Source of the DNA: Malachius bipustulatus
Lineage: Eukaryota; Arthropoda; Insecta; Coleoptera; Melyridae
NCBI GenBank assembly: GCA_910589415.1
Contig: OU342631.1
Coordinates: 11,780,001-11,844,000 of the forward strand
DNA length: 64,000 nt
Direction: 5' to 3'
Shown: piece after piece, positions 50,761 to 61,036 of the stretch
Numbering within the stretch: the stretch's first letter is position 1
How the letters are laid out: each line of letters starts with the position of its first letter
The notes under the pieces: model-generated
What the model saw: the letters and a program-made list of their open reading frames with translations, nothing else
Databases searched by the model: none
Told to the model about the DNA's origin: nothing
Translations under genes and position numbers: made by a program

Positions 50761-50873
50761 TAGACTGATTAATTGATATTCAGACTTTTTATTTGAAAGA
50801 CTACCTCATACTTCTCACATTTTATACATCAGGGTAATGTTATCATGGAAAATGCAAGTCTTATTTTCTGTCT

Positions 50874-50879
50874 AATAAA
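50874..50879 (+). promoter_or_regulatory. Probable polyadenylation signal of gene B (AATAAA)
   Basis: A canonical AATAAA occurs 114 nt downstream of the gene B stop and before the mariner remnant, so it would give a short 3' UTR. Confidence 0.5.
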
Positions 50880-51067
50880 ACTGACAAATGAGCGACTTTG
50901 CAGTGAACATTGAGGCCTAGTCATCTGAGAAAAAGGAAGAGTGATGTGTCATGAGTTTTTTTTTCTGTCCTTATTAATATTTAACTAATAGTAATAAATG
51001 AAAACGAAACTTTATACACAACATTAAAGTATAAAACGTAAATTTATTGGTTCCATAAAATAATATA

Positions 51068-52008
51068 CGAGGTCTGGCTATTAAATAACGAGACTGCATA
51101 TGAAAAAGAGGTTTATTGTAAAAATTATTCTACAATCGAATGCTTCCCCTTCAATGTACACATCTCCCCTCCCCACACACTGTTCCATTCATTTTTTCCA
51201 TTGGTCAAAGCAATACTGGAAGTCTTCTTTTGTGACAGAATTTAGAAGCTCCGCTGATTTTCGCTTCACCTCTTCCATCGACTCAAACCGGGTTCCTTTT
51301 AAGGCAGACTTGATCTTCGGAAACAAGAAAAAGTCACAAGGCGCTAAATTAGGTGAGTACGGTGCATGTTCAAGCACTGGAGCGCCTCTAGCGGCTAAAT
51401 AACGCTTCACAAACAGCGCGTTATGGGCAGGTGCATTGTTGCCACGACTTGTTTTCCCACAACTCCGATCGTTTCTTACGAACTCGCTCTCGCAGTGTTG
51501 CCAAAACATGGCGAGAGTCTCAGCGTCTGGCGTTTACAGTCTCAGCAATCATCCGAATGCTCATACGGCGATCTCCGCGTACAATTTCATTGTTTTTGGT
51601 AACTTTTTGCGGAGTTGAAACAGACACAGGTCGACCTGGACGTTGGTCATCTTTGATGCTCTCCCCGCCTTCAGAAAACCTTTTATGCTATTCGAAAACA
51701 CGTGCACGAGATAGAGAATCTTTACCGTAGGCCTCTTTCAACAATTTATAGCGCTCAGTAGGAGTTTTTTTTCATTTAACGAGAAATTTCACATTGATTC
51801 GTTTTTCGTCACACGTTGTTATCGGCACGAGAAAAAACCGCGTTCATTTTCAACTTTCATAGAAAAAATACTACTACAGCGACAAAAACGTGTTTTCATA
51901 CAGGCGAAGCAGACACTACACTCTAACCAATGCTGCATTCGTGTTCCTCACCACCCCTCTAGGACGCCTTCTGCGCGCGCAGTCTCGTTATTTAATAGCC
52001 AGACCTCG
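51068..52008 (-). mobile_element. Internally deleted mariner element
   Basis: CGAGGTCTGGCTATTAAATA at the left and its inverse TATTTAATAGCCAGACCTCG at the right are flanked by TA. It is 941 bp, against about 1.3 kb for complete mariners. On the minus strand, about 51780-51530 encodes an N-terminal KDSLSRARVF-like helix-turn-helix segment with frameshifts, and 51509-51189 an open C-terminal piece with NNAPAHNA (third catalytic region altered from DNAPAH) and YSPNLAPCDFFLFPK. The middle catalytic segment is deleted, so it is inactive. Confidence 0.9.
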
Positions 52009-52256
52009 TATGTACTTGAAATTAATAATTTTAATTTGCTCGGAAGATTTAACTTCGTGAATGCAGTATAGATAGATCCTCCCTGGCAAGCTGCGTTCGT
52101 CTACCACTAGACGATAAGGTCTAGTTTTTTTTTTTTACCTTTACTGCCGCTCGTAGTCACTGGGTCAAGCTCACGACAGATCAAGTTCTTGTAGCTGAAA
52201 TCAGAAGGATTAACACAAAATGAGAGTTGTGGGTATTCCACTTCTCGGAGTTTATA

Positions 52257-53116
52257 CAGTGTGGAAAAGCCAAATGGAATAAATTCGATAATAAATCAAT
52301 GAAGATGGTTGCGAAAAAACGCTCGGACACGTCGATTAGTATTTTTAGTTGCGCATTTTTTTCAATGAAAACTTTTTATACAGGGTGTGTCGTGTAACAG
52401 TGCTCAATACCAAATTTCTTCTTTCAAATCAAACACCCTGTATATTATTACATTTTCAGATTGCCTGAAAAAATGTAATAATAATGCTGTTTATAATTCA
52501 AATTTGTAACGAGTGATTTTTGAGTTATAAACAAATGAAAATCGCAATTTTTAATTTTCAAAACAGTGTACACCGATAACGGCTCAAGATGTCGGAAAAC
52601 GGCTTACATTTCCCTATCCTAATTTTTCATGTAGTATCTTATTGTGTGGATGAAATTTTTATACAGGGTGATTAAAAATCTGGTAATTTTCATGACCCTG
52701 TATAAAAATTTAAACTACCTAATAGGGCTCTAAATGAAAAGTTAAGATAGGGACATGTAAGCCGTTTTCCGACATCTTGAGCCGTTATCGGTGTACACAC
52801 GGTTTTGAAAATTAAAAAATGCGATTTTCATTTGTTTATAACTCAAAAATCACTCGTTACAAATTTGAATTATAAACAGCATTATTATTACATTTTTTCA
52901 GGCAATCTGAAAATGTAATAATATACAGGGTGTTTGATTTGAAAGAAGAAAGTTGGTATTGAGCACTGTTACACGACACACCCTGTATAAAAAGTTTTCA
53001 TTGAAAAAAATGCGCAACCAAAAATACTAATCGATGTGTCCGAGCGTTTTTTGGCACCCATCTCCATTGATTTATTATCGAATTTAACTTTTTAGCCATT
53101 TGGCTTTTCCACACTG
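52257..53116. repeat. 860-bp near-perfect palindrome (foldback element), TA-flanked
   Basis: CAGTGTGGAAAAGCCAAATGG at the left pairs with the inverse at the right end, and the pairing continues for roughly 400 bp to a centre near 52680. Each arm holds a CAGGGTGT...ACACCCTG block (52381-52440 and 52925-52985), inverted with respect to each other. TA precedes 52257 and follows 53116. No ORF of note. Confidence 0.88.
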
Positions 53117-53570
53117 TATAACCAAAACTTGGATTTCTAGCTTTTAGCAATAAGAGGGTGGCGAAAGAGTGTCAATACCACTCTTTTACTTTAGTGCAAC
53201 TTGAATCCCGGTCAATACCCAGGCTTCGCGTGGGGGAGGATAAGACGGGTGCTTGGAAGAGTCAATTCCTCTTCTTTGCTCGAGGAGAAGTCCCGATCAG
53301 CACTCGGGACCTCCGGGAAAGGGGAGTTGAGCTATAGATGGCGGACAGGCTATTCTAGGTTAGTACCCCAGCACCTCCAGCTTCATCTGCTACTTTTCAT
53401 TTAATCTCCGTTCCTTTAACAACTTCCTTATCTTGTTAGTGTATTTTTTAATAAAAAAATACACTATTGAGGACGACATCACTTTTCGAAAATCACCCAA
53501 ACTCATCAAATGTCCACCGATCATGACCCCCAGATCACGAAAAAGTGGTTTTCCAAAGTTCACCTGCCCA

Positions 53571-53615
<45 letters not shown>

Positions 53616-54455
53616 TGTACACGGTCATTGTTGAGCCCGTTGAATATATAACCGGTCAGTTGTGTAGCCCTTTGCAACCTTGTTCAGCCCGCCTGCGGGC
53701 TGAACAATGTTTCGCGTGTATATGAGCGCCAAAGCGTTGCGCACGCCTATGGGGACCTATGGGCAGATTTTCAAGTGGGCCTAATAATGACCGTTCCTCT
53801 ATACAACATACGCTGTTTAGTACACTATGTTTGCCACCAGGTGGCGCTTTTGTATATACCTATAGAGGTGTATATACATTGTTCAGCCCACCATACTAAT
53901 ATGCCGTTATGGAGCCCCCCAGCTGGCAACATCGCGAAACGAGGGAACATACTAAGAATTTCTTGAAACATAATTCAACTATTATAGTTGAATCCTATAA
54001 TAGGACTCTCATGCCTGGAAGGCGTACATGCAGCCACACAACTTCTTGGAAACAAACCTTTTCGAGCATCTAGGGGTAATCGTAATGGTCTGGCACTATT
54101 TGACATTCACATACTGGTTTTATTTAATTATGATAAATATCAACAATAAGATTTAATTATTATTTGAAAAATATTATTTAAAAAGTAGGTACGCAGTACC
54201 TAGTTGTTAAATTTTTTAGAAGTACCAATCAATGTTGTATATTATGTATTTTAGGGCATTTAACCCTTTAAAAGTACTTTTTAATAAAAAAAATACTAAC
54301 ATTAAAAAAAATTCTCTTGACATTCGACCATCAGAAAATGCCACGTTTTTGAATGGGTTAATTGCAATAATAAGTAACATTTCATTATACAATATACATT
54401 ATACTCTCTTGAACTAGGTTCAAATATTGTTATATTAATCTTTACACCCTCCTTG
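53117..54455. other. Intergenic DNA downstream of gene B
   Basis: 53200-53360 is GC-richer and may be retroelement 5' sequence, but no motif confirms it. Otherwise only the (TA)n tract is evident. Confidence 0.35.
53573..53611. repeat. (TA)n microsatellite
   Basis: About 19 uninterrupted TA units. The open frames crossing it are artefacts. Confidence 0.95.
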
Positions 54456-55745
54456 CATGTATAGTCTACGCTTACATGACAAAAAAGGTACCCCATAGAA
54501 CACCTCATAATTATGAAGTGAAAATGGCTGAAACACATTTTACGCCCGCCAGGCTAGTCAAAATTTGTTAATTGTTATTTTTTGTGAATTTTCTAATTTT
54601 ACTAAAAAAAAATTTTCAAACACCTGCTTGAAATTTATACAATTTGTAGAAAATAAAGTGCCATTTTTGAAAAAATTGTCTGGCTGACTATTTTTGTTAA
54701 ATAACTTCTGACAGACCTTTTGTTATAAATATTTTTTTTATGAAAATGCACGTCATAACCACCTTGATTTTTTTTTTCAATAAAGTTTAAGATCTCTTCT
54801 ATCCAGTGCAACTTGTCTGGCTGACAATTTTTGTTAATAAATTTGTCAAACTTACATTTGTTATAAATTACATTTTTTATGAAAGTGCACTTCATAACAC
54901 GTACTCAGTAAAAAACAATGTTTATGGCATTAAAACGTATTAAAGTATATAAAAGGGATCTAAATTATTAATTTATAACAAAAAAAAATTTATAGTCAGT
55001 ACCTATAATTATACCATAATTTTTTCAGCACTTTAACAATGAAGTTTTTCATAGTAAAAATCATTTTTTGGTGACAGACCAATTTTTATGCATAAAATAG
55101 ATGTCAAACCTTCTTCCAAAAACATATATTAGGGTGGTGTTTTGACACCGCCTTTATACAAGCCTTTTTTTATGAAATAACGCTGTCACTGCGCTTAAAA
55201 ATTGAATCTGACTAACAAAAAATACTTTTTTAATGATAAGAATATTTTTTATGCATATGCATCTTAAGCTCCAGTTTTTTTTTTTCTTTTAACGAAGTGT
55301 TCTTAAATGCCAGTGATTGATCTTGATACATTGAGCTGTGCATTCAAAATGAAGTCTGACAAATTTTTTAACAAAAATTGTCAACCAGACAAGTTGCAAT
55401 AGATAGAAAAGATCTTAAACTTTATTTAAAAAAAAATCAAGGAGGTGTTATGCCGTGCATTTTCATAAAAAAATAATTTACAACAAAATGTCTTTCAGAA
55501 GTTAATTAACAAAAATTGTTAGCCAGACAATTTTTTTCAAAAATGGTACATTATTTTCTACAAATTGTATAAATTTCAAGCAAGTGTTTTGAAAAAATAT
55601 TTTTTTTATCAAAATTCATAAAAAATAACAATAATTAACAAATTTTTACTAGTCTCGCGGGCGTAACATGTTTTCAGCCATTTTCACTTTATAATTTTGA
55701 GGTGTTCTGTGAGGTACCTTTCTTGTCATGGAAGCCTACACTATT
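54456..55745. repeat. ~1.29-kb inverted repeat with ~400-bp arms
   Basis: catgacaaaaaaggtacc and acacctcataattatgaagt at the left mirror ataattttgaggtgtt and ggtacctttcttgtcatg at the right. Pairing runs from about 54456-54860 to 55340-55745, including internal duplicates of gtctggctgac-aatttttgttaa. The spacer of about 480 bp is unpaired. No coding potential. Confidence 0.82.
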
Positions 55746-56363
55746 GTGAATTATTTCAGTTTTAGAACTGTTCTGCATGTTATCCATGATATATTTTAAG
55801 ATACCTAGAACAATAGCTTAGGTACTTAAAAGTCGTGTTCAATACGAAAATTGCTCCCTCTAAATCATAATAAATACGATTTTTTGAATATAGGAGGTCG
55901 AAAGGATAGGTATAGTATGTTACAAGATATATGAAAACTTGAAAATCATATTGTCTTTATTCAATAATTTTACCAATTGAAGAGTTGAAGACATAAGTGG
56001 ACAAAGGTGCTAAGTCATATTTTTCAAAAAAAAAAAAGTTTTTGTGCTTTCTGAGATTTTGTGATGGTCTTCTAACTTTTGGCAATATCAAAAATATCAA
56101 AAATGGCATATTTACGAAACTACCAGTGGATAAAGCTGATATGTCACACTAACCTATTCATTGTTTTGGTGGATAAAGGTGCTATGTCACAAAATTGAAC
56201 ATAACATGAACATGTTACATACACAGTGGACATGTCCATTATTTTGAGGTTGTGTGTTATGTTTCAAGTATGAAATTTAAGAACACCGGTACGTATATCT
56301 ATAATTACTTACTTTTAGAAAGTTTTTAGTAAATTAGTAAGTGTATTTGAACTTCAAAATATA

Positions 56364-56820
56364 ATGGAAAGTAGAAGCAAACAAATTCTTAAATTATTAT
56401 CGAACCAAGAAAACTTATATTCTGCAAAAGAAGGTAAGATTTCTATAATTAAATAAAATAGGATTATACCAACACAAAATAAAGCCAAACATAAAATTTT
56501 TGATTTAAAACCTAAAATTTCCCGAAAGAGGCAACGTCATCCTCAAGAATGGAAAGGAAATAAATCAGCAGCATGCAGAGAACGGGGTGTGGAATACATT
56601 TCGCAAACAGGAAAAGTCGTGCCAAAAAAAGCTATAAAGATAGAAAATATTTCATGCAAAAAAAGTTACAGGTTAAATTATGGAGAAAAATTTAGCCTGG
56701 AAACAATAGAAACTATTCTAAACAAATTTTATAAATTGGATAATGCAAAAAAAATTGTCTTTTGTTTAAAAGTATTGATATTAATCCAATTGCTCAAAGT
56801 CAAAAATCCCTGTAGTGTCC
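56364..56820 (+). pseudogene. Fragment of a multi-copy insect ORF of unknown function
   Basis: MESRSKQILKLLSNQENLY opens at 56364. One in-frame TAA (56454) follows, then the same frame continues with SRKRQRHPQEWKGNK, RGVEYISQTGKVVPKK, CKKSYRLNYGEKFS and LNKFYKLDNAKK. This resembles the basic N-terminal region of uncharacterised proteins present in many copies in insect genomes (RKRxxxPExWKxN...G..Y...xGKxVP). The resemblance is from memory. Truncated by the inverted repeat beginning at 56866. Confidence 0.4.
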
Positions 56821-56865
56821 CTTTACCTATAGTTCTAACCCTGTACAGGTTAGAACTATTTTTTT

Positions 56866-57681
56866 GGCCCATCACTTATGTCCACCTCCGAAATAGAGGT
56901 TAATTTTAAAGATAAATTGAAACTTTCAGGATTCATGTAATTAGTATAGGACCATAGAATGCCATAATCAGTTTAACTATTTTTTTTTTAAGTTGAGCTA
57001 TCAGCGATAAAAAACTGTAATTTGGTGTTAATGTGACCAAAATAAATTCGATTTTTCTGTAATACATGGATAGAAATCGATTAAGAAAATCAAAATTGCT
57101 TAAAAGAAATATCAAAAACTAATTATTGTTTTTGACACTAACATAGAATGATTGATATATGGAAGCAATAAAACTACAAGGATTTTGAAGGGCTGGTATA
57201 GCACAAATAAATGTTAAGTAAACATCTTAAGTAAACACCCACAAAAGGAACCCAATTGAGTTCAATGGCACTTTATTAGACATTCTTCTGACTTCTTTGA
57301 AGATTATTTATGGTAGGTACCTACCCTCATTAGATTTGTCAGTTTTATTACTCTACCATATATCAATCATTCTACCTCTAATTTCCATATTTTAAGTATT
57401 TTATTTAATTAAAGGCTTGTAATTAGTTTTTTGATATTTCTCTTAGGTGATTTTGATTTTCTTAATCGATTTCTATCGATGAATTAAAGAAAAATCCAAT
57501 TTATTTTGGTCACATTAACACCAAATTACAGTTTTTATCGCTGATGACTCAACTAAAAAAAAATAATTAAACTGATTATGCCCATTCTATGGTCCTATAT
57601 TAATTACATGAATCCTGAAAGTTTCAATTTTTTATCTTTAAAATTAACCTCTGTTTCGGGGGTGGACATAAGTGATGGACC
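56866..57681. repeat. 816-bp inverted repeat with ~320-bp arms
   Basis: ggcccatcacttatgtccac at the left mirrors ggtggacataagtgatggac at the right. Arms include attacatgaatcctgaaagt and caccaaattacagtttttat. The centre is about 57190-57345. Directly abuts the ORF fragment ending near 56820. Confidence 0.85.
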
Positions 57682-60659
57682 ACCCGGTATAGGGGTGTAG
57701 GACGTACCTATATAGTAACACCAAGAAGGTATTCATTTGCTTTGCAAATGCATGGTTAGCAAAAAAACGGCACTAAAAATCGCTCTAGGAAGTGCGATTC
57801 TGGTTAGTACGGCATATATTCTCATATAAGCATGCAAGATCAGCCCGTCGAGCCGATGATGTCGAATGATGTCGCCGCTAATGATGCATCCGCCCGCTTC
57901 AGGACCGGCATAAGTCCCCAAGCTAACTCGTAACGTATCCGAAATATAACAGTGATCGATGTCACGTTTTTTGGAATGCAAATGCAAAATAAATGCAAAA
58001 TGCAAAAAAATAATCACGATATTGTTAATTTCGAAGATATTCCTTACCCTGAAAGTGAAGAAAAAAATAGCATTGCGACCATAGTGTCAAAGAGGCCATT
58101 AGTTTGCAATGGCTGTTTTTTGCTTCTTACCCACCCAGCACCCCTATTTAGCTCCTCGGTCCCGGAAAAATTGATAGAGCTTAGGATACGTGGATGTAAA
58201 TATTTACATTATTTACTTTTTGAGCTCTGATTAAATTTATTTCATATGCCGATGGCAGAAATTTAGGGGTTGCTTGAATTTTTTGCCCCTAATTTCTACG
58301 ACACTGTAAAAATTGGCATTGTGGAAACACATTTTAAACTGTCAATGTTTTCTACATAAAAAAGGTACTCCTAGTCAAGTACTCTAATATGAACTGTTTT
58401 TGAGAAAAGCAGCATTTCATGATGAAAAACATAAAATTGGCAAAATGTTTTTGTTGTGGACAAAAACATCACTTGTGTTTGAATATTTTTTTTATGATTT
58501 GTTTCACTGCAACATTATTTATTTTTCAATTTGTCGTCTTAACGCAGATAATATTAATGACAAGACATGTACGAAAGCTGAATTCTGTATCTCAAACAGT
58601 TCCTGAGTTACCACATAACGAATTTAACTATTTTACATTATTAGTTCTTACCAATTTCTGTTTTTGCTAGTGTTAATATACCAATAAAATAAAAAAAAAA
58701 AAAATAGCGTAAAGTATGCGTGGATAACGGGTCTTTAGAACACTTGCTCTATTTATTCTGGCACGAAGGCTATCCTGGCTATCCCATTAAACAATTAATT
58801 TGATTACTGATATCCGTGTATTACTAGGTATAGTATTTGGGCATACCCACTACTATAGTATATCATAGGTCGCACGCCGAGAAGCAGGACGGGTGGTGTC
58901 TGAGTGACGTCATGCACAAAGCCGAACGAAATTGAAACGCCAAGTGATTTTATCTTCTCGAGTATAAATGTAAACGAATAAACCAATAAAAATAACCGGT
59001 TTCGACAGTTACAACTGGCAACATTGTTGGGCTTTACAACGTGCGTAAGATGTATGAATATATACAATCGGGCTGAAGAAAGATTTGTTAGTATATTTGG
59101 GCTTAATAACGATTCGAAAATATATTTTAAAAGTAGGCTTACGAAAAAGTTTCCCCTCTTTGTTTGCCACCACTTGTGGGCATCTTTATTTAACAAAACA
59201 CTGATATATACTTCTTTATATGACTTAGAAAACCCGGGTGGAACAACGACCTGTTAATATGCGCGGGCTTCACAACGTATCGTCTATGAGTATATATATA
59301 TATATACACATTAAGCTTATTTCACGAAGCCCGGTACGTTGCACAGGTAACCGGAGTCCCGCCCTTAATAATAGACTTGATGGTGTGTATTATAACTGAA
59401 AGTGAAGAGAAACATCATATTAATCGAAGCAACCTGCGAGGGGTAAACATTTCACAACATACAAATCTGGTTATATCCTTAAGAATTTTAGAATCCCTGA
59501 ACGTTCTTATGTCAATACATAGCCCACTGCACTAAAAGTATATACCCATCCGATTACCGGAAACCCTGCTTTGTTGCCACTTCTCAGGGCCTCGGATAAG
59601 CAGTATTAGTACAGAATATTAGTCTATTCTGTGTATATACAGTACAGAACATCTTAGTGTCCTCGGATCCGGATAGACGAATTGTCTCTTTGTACAGGCT
59701 GGTCCGTCCTAGCGCAATTATTATCATCCTTACGCTAATGGATACTTACTTACTACCAAAAAAAAAAAAAATTGTAAAAACTATTAATGTTTGAATAGTA
59801 TTAAAGGTATATTACATTCATTAATTTCATTTATTTCCGTTCATTAAGCTTTTACTTAAAAAAAGTTGCACCCAGAGTCCGGGTCACATGACATCTTTTG
59901 TCTCGTACAAAAAGGTAAACTATTTTTTATTACATTTTCGGTATGCCATTGTAAATTTTGCTGCAAAAAAGACATAGGTACCTACTTATACAATTTCGAT
60001 AGGATTTTTCGATAAAAATTCAAATGTAGCGTTTTTAACTTTTTTAATTTTTATCATTTTTATTTAATAGGCTAATAAGATAACTACCATAAATTGTATA
60101 AGCCATAAATACAATACTACCTTTCAGAAAAGTCGGTCGTTGTTTAATTTTATGATACAGGCTGTCCCATTGAGGTAAAAAAACTGCATGAAACGGTAAG
60201 AGATATGCCAGTCGGTTAAATTATAAAAAAGTTGCGCTGTTTTGAGACGAGTATTTGGCAATTTTTTTCTCAATAATCCCAGAATTTCCTGAAATATCCT
60301 GATAAAACTTGAAGCATGCAGATTTATTATTTTAGCCATATCTTCTTTATTATTGAAAAAAGATTTATTATTTTTTGTATGATGAGCTACTCAAATAATG
60401 AGCTACTCATTTGACGTTTCAAAAATTTCCAAAGCCGACTAGATCTTGGGATTTTCGAAGTCAACTTTTGTTTTTCTTATGGCCACAAAAGTTAATTGCA
60501 CCTTTAAATAAATAATTGTTTTTGCTCTAATTTTTTCATATTATAATTAGCAAAAAATTTTCTATCCGATAACCCTCGAACATTGATAAATGCTCAAAAA
60601 TTTTATAACAACTTCCTCAAGCTTGTTGTTTGGAAACAGACCGACGCCGTAGGCGGAGG
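57682..60659. other. Intergenic DNA, no gene recognised
   Basis: The open frame at 57952-58230 (92 codons) shows no motif. About 58550-58620 resembles the inner foldback sequence near 3240-3300 (pattern aaagctgaattctgtatctc). A TA tract is near 59290. Confidence 0.35.
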
Positions 60660-60689
60660 TCAGGTCAGGTCAGGTCAGGTCAGGTCAGG
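60660..60689 (+). repeat. (TCAGG)6 pentanucleotide array
   Basis: Six exact TCAGG units. TCAGG is the telomeric unit of many Coleoptera, so this could be an interstitial telomeric sequence; it could also be a chance microsatellite. Confidence 0.9.
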
Positions 60690-60800
60690 TTTCGAAATCT
60701 GTTATAAAATTTTTTCGAACAATTATCAATGTCCTTGGGTTATTACTACCGATAAACGTAAGTGTAAGTTCTATTTACTTTCATAAGTCTAATAATCTTA

Positions 60801-61036
60801 GGTCCGGTTGCACAAACGTTAAAGATCTGCCAGATAATTACTGATTTTAAAATGCCCTGTATTATCAAAATGTTGGTCAGGTCAGGAAATAAATTCTACT
60901 CCCCTTTAGAAGAGTTAAATTACGGGTAAATAACAATAAAAGATCATTCAAAATATTCACCCATGCTTTCAAAATTGGCAATTTAAAATCAGTAATTATC
61001 TGACAAATCTTTAATTAACTTTTGTGCAACTGGCCC
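60801..61036. mobile_element. PIF/Harbinger-type MITE (236 bp), TTA target duplication
   Basis: GGTCCGGTTGCACAAACGTT at the left pairs with the GTGCAACTGGCCC end at the right. The arms reach attactgattttaaa. TTA lies at 60798-60800 and 61037-61039. Same family shape and subterminal words as 8656-8892. Confidence 0.8.

Noticed and set aside
51431..51730. Plus-strand ORF of 99 codons
   Set aside because: Antisense shadow of the mariner transposase.
53510..53725. ORFs across the (TA)n tract
   Set aside because: Microsatellite artefact (Tyr-Ile repeats).
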